Below are positions 11,761 to 22,404 of a DNA stretch of 64,000 nt, in pieces (positions within the stretch are counted from its first letter, which is position 1; every line of letters starts with the position of its first letter). The DNA is from Pocillopora verrucosa (taxonomy: Eukaryota > Cnidaria > Anthozoa > Scleractinia > Pocilloporidae). Location: NCBI RefSeq assembly GCF_036669915.1, contig NC_089322.1:5053692-5117691 (forward strand). Direction: 5' to 3'. Below the pieces are notes generated by a model. The model was given only the letters and a program-made list of their open reading frames with translations, was not told the DNA's origin and did not search any database. Made by a program: the position numbers and the translations under genes.

Positions 11761-12468
11761 TCAGCGCACAAAAATGTTTCCATGTGGGTTTTGCACGTTT
11801 CTCAACTGGTTTGGTCGATTTTTACCACAAGGATCATGAGTTGGTGAGTTAATTCTTGTGTCCCCGTCAAAGTAGTAATAAGTACTTCCAGCAGTGAGGA
11901 GAGGTCTGCGACTGGGAAGACTCATAGATTTTGGTACCGTTCCAGTGCACTGATTAGAAACCTGCTTCACCAGTTTACAAGAAAGTGACCCCTTCTTGTG
12001 TTGCACTTTGCTACCAGAACCTTCCTTGCATGCAATCCAGTTGTCGATGTTGCTCTTGATCAGGAATTCCTTGCCAATGCTGCGCCACAAAGAAAAGTCC
12101 ATGGCCTCATACTGCGTCTCGCTCAGTGGAACTGTTTTAGACACTCGAACGTTAGCGCCGCTAGCTGACCAAGATGGGCGCGGAGTGACAGCGTTTCGGC
12201 CGGTCCAGAAGCTTGAGTAGGTAGTGAAAGTGTAACTGTAAACTAGCGTCCAACCCCCTCCGTCTGTTTGCTGGTCGCAGTAGACCTGGAAAGCGTTACT
12301 ACGGGAACCGCCATCAGGATCTATCCAATAGACGCCTGACACGGCGTAAGGGGACTTCTCTTTGAGCACCTTACAGTTCAGCACTGCTAAGTCTTTGGAC
12401 AATCCTATGAAGTCTATAAAAACAAGATAGAAATGTAGCCAGAGGGCATTCCTGTCAAATTTGCTCAT
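11761..12468 (-). CDS. Fibrinogen-related (FReD-like) exon, copy A
   Basis: The 235-residue frame encodes a compact fibrinogen C-terminal-like domain. Residues 45-76 read SGVYWIDPDGG...VYCD, then GGGWTLV (70-76), the family signature. Later come RPSW, FLIKSNIDNWIACKEG, a YYYFDGDTR loop and DPCGKNRP before the stop. Such proteins are secreted or membrane-bound lectin-like recognition modules. The layout resembles coral uncharacterized skeletal organic matrix protein 5, from memory only. Just inside the first methionine the minus strand has a TTTTTATAG acceptor before ACTTCATAGG, so the true exon may start near 12,422 and the N-terminal residues may be intron. No upstream signal-peptide exon could be joined in phase. 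Confidence 0.8.
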   Translation of the reverse strand: MSKFDRNALWLHFYLVFIDFIGLSKDLAVLNCKVLKEKSPYAVSGVYWIDPDGGSRSNAFQVYCDQQTDGGGWTLVYSYTFTTYSSFWTGRNAVTPRPSWSASGANVRVSKTVPLSETQYEAMDFSLWRSIGKEFLIKSNIDNWIACKEGSGSKVQHKKGSLSCKLVKQVSNQCTGTVPKSMSLPSRRPLLTAGSTYYYFDGDTRINSPTHDPCGKNRPNQLRNVQNPHGNIFVR

Positions 12469-12479
12469 AAATGATTTTC

Positions 12480-14290
12480 TGACTGTATATATATCACTGA
12501 ACGCTGGTTAATTTCGGGCGAAAGAATAAAATTAAGGGTATCTAATCCCCTATTTTTCTCAGAAGTATAACTCCAGCCCAATTATTTTGTTGGATCACAG
12601 ATTGGTGCTGGGTCTATTGCAATTCAAGACTTAGTTATATAAAAATATTATACATAAATATAAATCTCCAAATAAATTAATCGACAAAGTAGAAACTCTA
12701 AAAGAAAAATAAAAAGTATTTTTCGGTTCTAAAGATTTCTTGAGTAGGATGTATGCATGGGCAGCCAAAACTCTAAGGTAAACTTAAAAATTCATCCAGT
12801 GATGTAAAAGTTAATAATACCCTGAGGTCGAGAAGAAAACGAAATAAAAGATCATCAAATGAAACAACATCATTCCAGTGTAAAGATCCTGAATTGATCG
12901 ATGGCTAAAATGGAATTTTCTGTCGATCCTTTTGTCGAGATCCAAGTTGCAATACTACCGGCCGATAAATATGCTTTTAAATGTTTAAAGTCTTCAAAGA
13001 AACAGGATAAAACTCGTGGTAATTTATTTTTAAACTCAATCATCCATGTCATCTAATTAATAAAGGTTTTGTAACAGTATTGATGTTTTGACAGCTGATG
13101 AGACTATTTGCCCTGAGGAGTTTATAAGGAAAACGCACGATTTTGCATTCATGATGACTATCAATAACAATAACCCAATTTTTTTTTTACAATTTACTCA
13201 GAAGAAATAGTTGATGAGGCAAGCAATAAACTAGTTTGTACTTTAAGATAACCTTGTGCAGCCTTCTTTTTATAATTTTAGATGTAATCAAGCCAAGTGC
13301 ATTAGATGTTTTAATCAAACATAATATTATACCCATAAAAACGTATTTACATTCCACTGACCGATTCTTGTTCATCAACGAAAAGTTGTGAGTTCCTACC
13401 TCGATACAAAAAGAAGGGGCATTTGTAAATAACGTTATTTTCTGGTTGAAAGAAAATCTCAAAAGCACTTAAAATTTTAAGTGCAAATACCTCTTTGCGG
13501 CGTTAATTTGTTATATATTTTACACAGTCATTTATGAGTTAGTTCGTGCATGAAATGAACATGTTCGCGAATTCGGTAGTCGTATGTAAATTTACGACCA
13601 AGTCAACTTAATTTTGCGTTTTAATGTACTGAAAAATTAAAGCGTATGTGAAATTATTTCGAAAAACAGTCGACAGAAAGTAATCATGAAAATAAAACAT
13701 CAAAAGATGTCGTGCCATTACCAAGTTGCGTCCACCCTAAAAGAACGTGCGTGGTGTCGATGATAAATCGTGTCCAAAAAAATTGTGGTTTAAGTTTTGA
13801 TTTCGTTCTTGAAGTGGAAAAAAAGGAATTGTTGGTGGGCCGCTAAAAAGGATACGCGACTACTGGCTGTTGATGATGGTTTGTAGGGAAAGAAACGCCG
13901 TTTAAAAGTTTTAAACATATAGCGTCATTCACATTTAAGAGCTAATGTCAGCATGCATCAAACAAACAGCGGCAAGTCACCCAAATTTTTTTTCCCTCCT
14001 ACTTTTATATTTTGTAGCCCAATATGTTCTAATAATTATGGTGTGGTTTTTTTGTAAAAATATATTTTAGTTTTCGAGAAACAATTTTTTTCGTTCGACC
14101 GCTCAAATATGCAAATTTTCACCGTGAATATTACCCGAGTTGTGTGACCTCATGTATCGAATGTACCGGACCTTCGGTATTTCTGTGAACATAATCCTTT
14201 GTTTTATCATCTAAACTTAATCCCCTGTCGTTATTGAAGCTGCCAAAGAAATATTTACTTTTTGGTGAATATTTTTGTGCGACATACTTT
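12480..14290. other. No supportable gene
   Basis: Small minus-strand frames at 12,870-13,052 and 13,187-13,468 are shared with copy B, which the duplication alone explains. The second contains a hydrophobic GIILCLI..SNALG stretch that could be a signal peptide for an upstream exon of the fibrinogen-related gene, but its AAG/GTTATC donor is in phase 0 while the downstream acceptor needs phase 1, so I do not join them. A perfect palindrome (GCACTTAAAATTTTAAGTGC) lies near 13,464. Confidence 0.35.
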
Positions 14291-14294
14291 TCCT

Positions 14295-14558
14295 ATGTCG
14301 AAAAGTAGCATCAAAACAAAGACAGTTTTAACAATGACCGATATGACACAATCTACTGAGCTTCAAGCTTTCATAAGACAAAAGGTCGGTTACAAAGTTA
14401 TTGTAAAAATTTCCTTGTGTATTTGTGTTGTTCTATCTTAAGACGAACTCAAAGTCCGGCAAAATCTACTTGATAGCGACTATGAAATGTACATGGTGCG
14501 CCTTCTTGTCGCCACCGTTAACTGGCATAAATCACTACAATTTGCAAAAAAAATCTAA
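14295..14558 (+). pseudogene. Decayed small membrane-protein gene, copy A
   Basis: The plus strand starts MSKSSIKTKTVLTMTDMTQ and later reads DELKVRQNLLDSDYEMYMV and ATVNWHKSLQF. This is homologous to the open 127-residue frame on the opposite strand at 40,760-41,143. Here a TAA interrupts the frame just before DELKV and another stop removes the hydrophobic C-terminus. The TAA sits in TCTATCTTAAG, which could instead be a splice acceptor, so a short intron is an alternative reading. Confidence 0.5.
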
Positions 14559-14569
14559 CATAACACTCT

Positions 14570-16150
14570 TGAAGTATTGACGAGCCTGCATGACATCCGG
14601 AAGCGATTTTAAACTTCTGTCTTCATAGATTAGTTTTGATCAGGATATATTTTGGAAGAGGAGTGGTTGACAAGGATCTTTTAAGATGCTACATCAAATT
14701 TATTCCTCAAATATTGAAGATTTTGTTAACTAAACCTTACAAAAGGCTTTGAAAAAAAAATTTAATCAGATTATAGTGGTTCGTTTTATATCTAAACTAC
14801 TGTTTTAACTTTACTGATTTCGCTTTACTTTAAAGCCTTACTTACGTCAACGTTTTTCTGTGCTTGTGATATTGGAAATATAATTTTTGCGTTGTTCAGT
14901 TGAAGGTTTCTTTATTCTTCTCTTTCTTACATACAACTTATTACCTCGGGACTAACTCAGATCTAACAAGAAAAGTGTGGGTCTCCACTTATAAAAGGGA
15001 CGCTTACTGAGCTGCCAATCTCTAACCTTCGTCATCCTTTTACACTTAACTAGCGAATCACGTTAAGCTACGCAGAGTGGAGTTCGCATACTAAGTAGAT
15101 ACCTTCGAGATGTTTACGCTTTACAAAATCCTTAAATTTCTTAGTCTTACAGTCAATGTTGGTCATAACTAAAACAAGATTGATAATATAAAAATTGTAA
15201 TGAAATTATCAACAGAATTAGAATCATACTTGAAAATATATTTTAAGAGGAAATACTTCTCGAAGACTGTTACATAACAGCACAATAAACAGAAAATTTG
15301 GAGAAGAAAGGGCGTACCCAAGGTACTGCCCCTAAAAGAGCTACGTGCTATTCGTATAAATTACCTGATTATAAATTCAGTGCGGAGGATGAAAAGTACT
15401 ACTTGTTTACACCTTAAGTCACCTCTAAGAAAAAGAGGTGTCGAGCGTGCTAAATTATACCTGTAAGATAAGACCGCCAAAAGGAATAAGAAATGATCAA
15501 CTGGCTTATTATAATTTTTACTGAATGGCTTATGCTAATATACTATTTCCATTCATTTCCAACGTTTAAATAAGTAAAAAAAAAAACGCTGGATAGATAC
15601 AAATTTCGTCTTTTAACAATATTGAAAACGAAAGCACAAAAAATTGAACTAGATCTAATTTGGGATAGCTCCTTTTTTAATTTTAATGAAATACCGGATA
15701 AAGTATGTTCTCTACTTTGCTCTATTCAATTTATGCATCTAAAAGTCTTTTGGCTCTGTTTCCTTCGAGTGATTCTCATTATTTACTCTGTCGGGGTCTC
15801 TTTCTCTGTAAAAAAAAAGAGAAAAAAAAACAGCAATTTATTATTAACTCGATTAATATTTTGGATATGAAGCAAATACAATTATACCAAGCTTAATATC
15901 TAAAAATATAAATGGCTAGCACTTGTATGTGATTGGCAGAGAGGCCCTTTCGAGATTCTATATTTACACCAGAGAGCGTCGATAGTAACTCTCCGAAAAG
16001 AAAAGAAAAAAAATATATGTATATGGATATATACCGAACTACCCTTGATGGTAACAAAGGACCCCCGCCCACAGTCACCGACCAGTAAATCACAGCTACC
16101 TTCACATCTACTTAGACTTTAATTTGTGAAATATCTTTTCGGACTGAGTC
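14570..16150. other. 3' flank of TPR-CHAT gene, no clear gene
   Basis: This AT-rich stretch is shared with 43,026-44,609. Both copies have a short (AT)n tract near the gene (about 16,012-16,030). A plus-strand frame at 43,707-43,943 is disrupted at the equivalent place in copy A. I see no recognisable product. Confidence 0.35.
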
Positions 16151-19100
16151 TTACCTCTGCTTGTCAAACCCGAGTCTCACATCATCTCCAATCAGCGTAA
16201 ACGAAGCCCACTCAGACACACTGGTAGACTTGCTTTTTCTCATCCACTTCATGGCCTGATGGAGGGATTCACTGGCACTTTCTCCCTCTACAAGGTGTTC
16301 GTAGAACCGACTCATCAGCTGCTCTGTTGCTGAGTCTGAAATGGCCCACAGCGCAACCAACACCGAGCGAGCACCGGATCCTAAGAACGCACGGGCAATT
16401 CCTATGACTCCCTCGGCTCTAATGTGACCTCTTCCACTGTGACAGCAGCTAAGTACCACCAGTTTAGCTCTGACTTTCACTCGTGATACATCAGCCATCG
16501 TCAACATGTAATCTTCATGTGGTAAGATAGCGTTTCGCCTGTTGGAAGTACTAGGGATGGGGGAGAGGGCAATTTCTCCCCTTTCGGCGTCACCATGGGC
16601 AGCAAAATGAATCAGGCTCACTGAACTTATCCGCTCAAGCACCGCCTGCTTCGTTGCTTCTTCTCCTACCAGAGGCAGAACACCCAACAGTCGTCCGACC
16701 ATCTCCGCTTCCTTTCTTGCACTTGGCAATGGTGGCAGCCAATTAACCTTAGGGTTGCCTATTATCAAGGCACCAGTGTTGCTGTGATAGTCCTCTGGGC
16801 TATCTTGAATAATCTTGAGTGTTGTCAAAGAAGGAATGACACGGATTCTATGAGTCTCCGAGAGGTATTGGGCTCCCTCCTTTTCACTCAGTGCAGCAAA
16901 GGGAACTTTGTACAAACTGCGGTCAGGAACGATAATGACTTCAGGCTCCTCAAGCAAATCATAAACGGGAGCAATAAACATTTTGTAACACAAAAATAGA
17001 CCTGAAATCACTTTCTCGTCCTCATCCTCGTCCTCGTCGTCCTCCTCCACGAGTCGCAATCTTGCTGAGCTCTTCTGTGCGGGGGAGAGAGGTTGCAATT
17101 TAACCATATTTAAAGACCGATCTTCACAATCTTTAGTGGGCAAAATACCAAGACTCCGGAAATTACCATCCAAAAATTGACTCAAACGCAAATCTTTGGG
17201 CAACCCAGCCTGAACTAGATTCTCTTCTACTGATATTCTTCTATAGTGAAGGACTCCACTTTTCTTTAAGATCCACAAACGCAGATCACTGTCAAAATAC
17301 GAAATGTACAGACAACTACAGTTATTTTTCTTTTTAAAAATGTTCTCAACGCCAAACCAAGATTGCGGATTAGCAGAGATGTGCGTTCCAACCGAGTACT
17401 TCTCTACCATTAAGTCTGATAGGCCTCTAGCTCGACCCAACTCCTCAACATAAAGAGCATCCCGAGCATTTCCGGTGTCACAAAGCAAACTACAAAGCAG
17501 CTTGTAGGGAAATATTCCTGAGTGCTCCAGAAATGATGTTTTGAACTGATCATTGGCGCCTAAGAAATATCTCAGCTCCTCATACTTTTCAATGCAGAGA
17601 TAAAGACACGAAAGGGATTCTTCTTTTTTATCTTGCGACAAATACAAAATGGCGTAATGTTGAAGGATTTCGAACTCTCCTCTTCTATCTCCAATATCTC
17701 TGGACATCGATAAAGCTTTCTCTAAGCATACTTCTGAGGCTTCATAATCTCCTATAGCTCCATACACACATCCAAAGTTTGCAAGATCTGTTACTTTCCC
17801 TTCTTTATCACCAATTTCAGTTCTGATGACGAGTGCTTTTTGGAGATACTCTTTAGCCTTGTCGTATTGCCCGAGCGACTGAAACACAGTACCTAGGTTT
17901 CCATAACATGATGCTTCCCCATTTCTGTCACCAATTTCAGCTTTGATGACAAGCGCTCTTTGGAGATACTCTTCAGCTTTGTTGTATTGCCCGAGCGACT
18001 GAAACAAATTACCAAGATTTCCGTAGTCAGTTGCCTCTCCTTTTCTGTCACCAATTTCAGTTCTGATGACAAGCGCCTTTTGGAGATACTCTCTAGCCTT
18101 GGCGTATTGTCCCAGCGACTGAAACACAGTACCTAGGTTTCCATAGCATGTTGCTTTCCCTTTTCTGTCGCCAATTTCAGTTTTGATGACAAGCGCCTTT
18201 TGGAGATACTCTTGAGCCTTGTCGTATTGGCCGAGCGACATAAACACAATACCAAGGTTATTGTAGTCAGTTGCCTCTCCTTTTCTGTCACCAATTTCAG
18301 TTCTGATGACAAGCGCCTTTTGGAGATACTCTCTAGCCTTGGCGTATTGTCCGAGCAACTGAAACACAACACTTAGGTTTCCATAGCATGTTGCTTTCCC
18401 TTTTCTGTCGCCAATTTCAGTTTTGATGACAAGCGCCTTTTGGAGATACTCTTGAGCCTTGTCGTATTGGCCGAGCGACATAAACACAATACCAAGGTTA
18501 CTGTAGTCTGTTGCCTCTCCTTTTCTGTCACCAATTTCAGTTCTGATGACAAGCGCCTTTTGGAAATACTCTCTAGCCTTGGCGTATTGTCCAAGCGACT
18601 GAAACACAGTACCTAGGCTTCCATAACATGATGCTTTCCCATTTCTGTCGCCAATTTCAGTTTTGATGACAAGCGCTCTTTGGAGATACTCTTCAGCTTT
18701 GTCGTATTGCCCGAGCGACTGAAACAAATTACCAAGATTTCCGTAGTCAGTTGCCTCTCCTTCTCTGTCACCAATTTCAGTTCTGATGACAAGCGCCTTT
18801 TGGAGATACTCTCTAGCCTTGGTGTATTGTCCGAGCGACTGAAACACAGTACCTAGGTTTCCATAACATGATGCTTTCCCTTTTCTGTCGCCAATTTCAG
18901 TTCTGATGACAAGCGCTCTTTGGATATACTCTTCAGCTTTGTCGTATTGCCCGAGCAAATGAAACAAATAACCAAGATTTCCGTAGTCAGTTGCCTCTCC
19001 TTCTTTGTCACCAATTTCAGTTCTGATGAGAAGCGCCTTTTGGAGATACTCTCTAGCCTTGGCGTATTGTCCGAGCGACAAAAACACAGTACCTAGGTTT

Positions 19101-19495
19101 CCATAAGATGATGCTTCTCCTCTTCTGTCGCCAATTTCGGTAGCTATAGCAAGGGCCCTCTCAAAATATTCCTTCGCCTTTAGGTTTTCGCCAAGTGTTT
19201 TAAGCATAATTCCAGACTTTATGTATAAGATAAACAGCATGTTGCTGAAAACAACTATAAAGATGTCTTTGCTGTTTTGATCGGTGCTATTTAGCAAAAT
19301 CAAACATTCCCTGCATATCTCAATGGCTTTCTGAATGCGATTTGAGTTGCGCAAGAACAGGGAAACAAGTAAGGCGATGGTCATGAAAGCTATCATGGCT
19401 TCTGCTATTAGGTTTCCATTGCCATCCTCTCCTGTAATCAGGGAAACATTTCTTTCAGTAACGCAATACAAAGTTATTCGATAATCTGGATTCAT
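16151..19495 (-). CDS. TPR-CHAT protein, copy A (TTC28-like)
   Basis: One uninterrupted frame of 1,114 residues. Residues 29-48 and 77-94 are hydrophobic. From about residue 105, some 13 TPRs of exactly 40 residues follow, consensus YGNLG..F.SLGQY.KA.EYLQKALVI.TEIGDR.G. A linker with an acidic run (EEDDEDEDEDE) leads to a CHAT domain from about residue 815. Its His lies in HFAAHG (H967) and its Cys in LSCCHSG (C1018), the caspase-like dyad. CHAT domains are caspase-clan peptidases usually driven by an attached sensor array; here the TPRs would be the sensor. The repeats alternate AKAREYLQKAL and DKAEEYLQRAL forms, an 80-residue higher-order unit. The stop overlaps a strong splice donor (CAGAG/GTAAGA), so an alternative C-terminus is possible. 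Confidence 0.93.
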   Translation of the reverse strand: MNPDYRITLYCVTERNVSLITGEDGNGNLIAEAMIAFMTIALLVSLFLRNSNRIQKAIEICRECLILLNSTDQNSKDIFIVVFSNMLFILYIKSGIMLKTLGENLKAKEYFERALAIATEIGDRRGEASSYGNLGTVFLSLGQYAKAREYLQKALLIRTEIGDKEGEATDYGNLGYLFHLLGQYDKAEEYIQRALVIRTEIGDRKGKASCYGNLGTVFQSLGQYTKAREYLQKALVIRTEIGDREGEATDYGNLGNLFQSLGQYDKAEEYLQRALVIKTEIGDRNGKASCYGSLGTVFQSLGQYAKAREYFQKALVIRTEIGDRKGEATDYSNLGIVFMSLGQYDKAQEYLQKALVIKTEIGDRKGKATCYGNLSVVFQLLGQYAKAREYLQKALVIRTEIGDRKGEATDYNNLGIVFMSLGQYDKAQEYLQKALVIKTEIGDRKGKATCYGNLGTVFQSLGQYAKAREYLQKALVIRTEIGDRKGEATDYGNLGNLFQSLGQYNKAEEYLQRALVIKAEIGDRNGEASCYGNLGTVFQSLGQYDKAKEYLQKALVIRTEIGDKEGKVTDLANFGCVYGAIGDYEASEVCLEKALSMSRDIGDRRGEFEILQHYAILYLSQDKKEESLSCLYLCIEKYEELRYFLGANDQFKTSFLEHSGIFPYKLLCSLLCDTGNARDALYVEELGRARGLSDLMVEKYSVGTHISANPQSWFGVENIFKKKNNCSCLYISYFDSDLRLWILKKSGVLHYRRISVEENLVQAGLPKDLRLSQFLDGNFRSLGILPTKDCEDRSLNMVKLQPLSPAQKSSARLRLVEEDDEDEDEDEKVISGLFLCYKMFIAPVYDLLEEPEVIIVPDRSLYKVPFAALSEKEGAQYLSETHRIRVIPSLTTLKIIQDSPEDYHSNTGALIIGNPKVNWLPPLPSARKEAEMVGRLLGVLPLVGEEATKQAVLERISSVSLIHFAAHGDAERGEIALSPIPSTSNRRNAILPHEDYMLTMADVSRVKVRAKLVVLSCCHSGRGHIRAEGVIGIARAFLGSGARSVLVALWAISDSATEQLMSRFYEHLVEGESASESLHQAMKWMRKSKSTSVSEWASFTLIGDDVRLGFDKQR
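17740..19180 (-). repeat. Coding 120-bp tandem repeat array, copy A
   Basis: Twelve to thirteen 120-base units encode the TPRs. Because 120 is divisible by three and the units are nearly identical, several other frames on both strands stay open and mimic genes. Neighbouring pairs form a 240-base higher-order unit. Confidence 0.9.
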
Positions 19496-19549
19496 AATGA
19501 GTCACTACAAACCGGAACACACATGTTAAGTTACAAAAGCAAGCTTGGT

Positions 19550-20270
19550 CGATTTCACCTTGAAACTTATTGTAACGAGCTGAAAGTGTTAGAATTCACC
19601 ATATCGGCTTTAAAACAAAATTGAAGAAGGGTGTGGATAAGTACAACTGGAACACATCAACGGATCACATTCGGTGAAACTTTTAAAATTTTATTTGACC
19701 TGCACAGATTCTTTGAAGCAGACTGTATGACTGTCACTCTATGAAAGTCATCTGTTATCCAAATGATTTTTGATCCAGCTGTTTCGTTTATTCTTCTTAT
19801 CAAGTAAAAGAAAAAATGACGCATGCTTGAGTTTGATTAACGATCGTAAGTCGTGGGGTCGCGCCATCAATTAGGTGGTTTTGAAAGGTTGCAGGTTTCT
19901 TAAAAAAACAAGAAGGATTGATACCTTTTACTACAACGTTCTGGGAACATTTGAAAATGTTGTTCTAGCAGTTTATCACCGGTTAACGAACTTACTTATC
20001 TGAGGTATATGGCTGAAAACGAATCTATTCGTAACTGATAAGGATGATTGCCAGGATTTGAGGTAACAGTGGTTTGACAAACTCGGTTTGTCACCCTTCA
20101 TTTTACTTAAGTTGTGATTTTTGCACAACATGACATGACTCTAAAGTCACAGGATAAAGATAAACAAAACAGCATTTATCTTAACTTTTGCTGTGAGAAC
20201 TTTCCCCTTGCATAGTTTCTATAAACAACATTAATCAACGGGGTAAGTTTCGAAAAAAACTTTGGTGGGA
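19550..20270. other. Upstream region of TPR-CHAT copy A
   Basis: This is the 5' flank of the minus-strand gene. The minus strand has TTTGTAG just before the presumed start codon, so a 5' UTR exon and acceptor are possible. From 20,037 the sequence repeats the left edge of the window (positions 1-120), which marks the boundary between the duplicated units. Confidence 0.4.
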
Positions 20271-20375
20271 TATACAATATAATTTGGCTTTACCAACTGA
20301 GTTGATAATGTAAATTGGCCATTGTGATGAGTTTCTGAAGCTGACGTTTCGAACGTTAGCCCTTCATCAGAGCAT
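20270..20375 (-). mobile_element. Penelope pseudo-LTR fragment with hammerhead ribozyme
   Basis: The plus strand reads AACTGAGTTGATAATGTAAA then TTGGCC, a phrase I associate with cnidarian Penelope-like element ends, followed immediately by a hammerhead-type motif on the minus strand. No coding sequence adjoins it, so it is a solo terminal fragment. Confidence 0.55.
20340..20373 (-). ncRNA. Hammerhead ribozyme motif, Penelope type
   Basis: On the minus strand: GCT, then CTGATGA (20,364-20,370), a short stem II hairpin (GGGC/GTTC around TAAC), GAAA (20,347-20,350), AC/GT as a two-base stem III, the cleavage triplet GTC (20,343-20,345) and AGC pairing with the first GCT as stem I. One extra A precedes stem II compared with the textbook core. 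Minimal hammerheads with a very short stem III are known in Penelope-like elements and usually need a tandem dimer to cut. Confidence 0.65.
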
Positions 20376-20439
20376 TTGATAATCTTGGGGAATCAATGAT
20401 GTTGTACTACCAGTATTCTGCAAAGAAACTAGCAAAGAA

Positions 20440-21130
20440 TTTCTCCAAAAGTACACCGATTCTAGAACCGAAACTACCCACCGAGCTGGTTATCCTCACA
20501 CCCGTCATTTGTCATGAACATATACGTTGTCACGACCAAAATGTCCATTTCTCGTCTTCTTTGGGGCGACCGATGGAAACTTCATGGAGAAATACAGCGT
20601 CACGCCATCATGATAAGGTGTTTATGACAACTGACCGGTGTGAGGATAGTTTCGTGTAGATCAACCGACTTCAACATGTTTCAAATAACATACAAGTATA
20701 ACAGTGTATCTTCAGAGAATTTCAGATTGCTCAAATTCCCATGGAAGAAGGTGCAGGTGGATGATATGTACACGATTTGAAGTTTATGTTTGTAGTTACG
20801 TCGAGTTGTCCTCCACGAAGGTTAGTCAATTTTTTAAAAGATGACAAACAGAGGCGAGATTTCTCTTCGGGATATTGCTCATAAGATAACATTCTTTCAA
20901 AGCCTCGCACCTTTCATTTGTCTGAAACGTTTGTTGTTGAGAACATTAGGTGTAAACATCGCCAAATTATGCAATATCTGATTTTTGAGCTTTTTTTGCG
21001 AATTGCCCCTATAAAAAGTGGAGTCAGACCCGCAGAGATTTTTACATATTTAAAAACAAGAATATTATAACCAGCTAGGTGGTTAGTTTCGGTTCCAGAA
21101 TCGGTGTACTTTTGAAGAAATTCAGATGAA
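20440..21130. repeat. Inverted repeat pair around 0.6 kb
   Basis: The sequence at about 20,436-20,492 (AAAGTACACCGATTCTAGAA and flanks, including a CCGAAACTA step) returns inverted at about 21,073-21,127. The material between is not recognisable. The small frames 20,396-20,659 and 20,914-21,210 partly derive from the same inverted segments, so they are not counted as genes. Confidence 0.55.
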
Positions 21131-21209
21131 AGTTTTCCCTGTTTTACCCGACAACAAAAATGACCGAAACTGTACCGAGATGAATAATCTATTGGTGTGT
21201 TCACATTCA

Positions 21210-22270
21210 CTCCCAGGGAAAATTGAATGAATCAATGTGAAGACAAATGATGTTACTATGTATGGTAGAAGTGCCAATTTTTAATGTTTTATTTAGCTTA
21301 AGATAGAGAAATAAACATTTCACTTTTTTCTTGCGACGTTTTTGTATGAAAATCAGGCCCCAGGCCTCGAACAAGAAGTCGTTGTTACTATAGCAACAAG
21401 AGTGCTGCGGCCTTTAAAAAGGGCATTTTTGTGCATCCCCCCTGAGTGCCTAACTGCATGTAAAATTTGAAGGGGGGTTGAAAATTTTCATTTCCCAAGA
21501 TGTTTGATTCTTACAGAGACTTGATCTTAAGCGTTTCAATTCTTAGGCTAACAGGAGACAGAACCTTTAACCGCAACTGTCTGGAAGATTTCTTGACTTT
21601 CCGCTATATGGCATGAAACACTTGAAAATATTGTTGTAGCAAGATATTACCAAGTAACGAGCTTACTTATCAGATGAATGTCACTGAAAACGAATCTATC
21701 CTTAGCTGATAAGAATGATGAACAAGCTGTGGGGTCACAGAGGTTTGACGAACTCCGGCTTTGTGACCAATTTATTTCATCCGGTGGCGATTTTTGCACA
21801 ACATAACATGACTTAATAGTCACAGGACAGGACAGGACTTAAAAAAAAAATAATTTATGCATTTGCGATAGAGAAGTTACTTATTTCATATGTGACCGTA
21901 AAGTTAAAACTAAAGGTAAGACAAAGTTACTTTAAAAAAAAAGTACACTGATAAAATTATTGACCGATAAAATTGACCTCGCAGCTGACACTTTTGAAAG
22001 TGAAACGACAAAAACAATGAAAATCAGATAACAATTTTTCCTACATTCCTAAACTTCCCTCAGTAATGAGGCCAACCTATACCATGATTTTTAAGTGTTT
22101 TGTTCCACGGAAGAGATGAACAACTTTCAATACATCTTGATTAATGTAAGAACCACACGATACGATTCTACACGTTTTTGATCTTTTAGAATATCAAATA
22201 TCATTGATGAATAAAGTTGATTTTTCTTGTCAGTAAAGGGTTTATCGAGTTTATATGAGAAACAAAATAA
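21210..22270. other. No gene seen
   Basis: The stretch contains another diverged member of the dispersed block that begins near position 1 (about 21,640-21,830: TGTCACTGAAAACGAA.., TTTTTGCACAACATAACATG). Nothing else is supportable. Confidence 0.35.
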
Positions 22271-22276
22271 TACATG

Positions 22277-22404
22277 GTTGTTTGTGGATATGAAATTTCT
22301 CTTCTCGTGTTCAAATCGACATCTCACCCATTCGCTGCGCTCACTCGTGAGCTACGTAGTTAAACACTCGAAGAGAAATTCCATATCCACGCGCGCCCAC
22401 GCAT
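22277..22404. repeat. Palindromic miniature element
   Basis: GTGGATATGAAATTTCTCTT near 22,280 is mirrored by AAGAGAAATTCCATATCCAC near 22,372-22,391. The loop holds CATTCGCTGCGCTCACTCGTG. This hairpin layout suggests a miniature inverted-repeat element. Confidence 0.65.

Larger units (their letters stand above)
1966..19550. repeat. Segmental duplication, copy A
   Basis: This block aligns in direct orientation with copy B. Positions 1,966-7,998 match 23,585-29,508, 9,393-14,569 match 29,513-38,701 (with a transposon inserted in B), and 14,570-19,550 match 43,026-51,350. By eye most stretches differ at only a few positions per hundred bases; the fibrinogen-related exon and its flank differ least. 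Copy A has a SINE and about 1.4 kb that B lacks. The block could be a real tandem duplication or two haplotypes placed in series by assembly. Confidence 0.85.

Noticed and set aside
13187..13468. Signal-peptide exon for the fibrinogen-related gene
   Set aside because: The hydrophobic stretch is suggestive, but its donor phase does not match the downstream acceptor and conservation between A and B is trivial.
16784..16999. Plus-strand frame inside the CHAT domain, also at 45,243-45,458
   Set aside because: It is antisense to a clear protein domain and conserved only because the domain is.
18133..18594. Minus-strand frames rich in TRLKSISKRRLSSELKLVTEK (also 46,358-46,999)
   Set aside because: They are the shifted frame of the same TPR repeats. 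They become visible in copy B only because of frameshifts there, and lack any independent signal.
20396..21210. Two small opposite-strand frames of 87 and 98 residues
   Set aside because: Parts of both derive from the same inverted repeat, so each mirrors the other. No recognisable domain.
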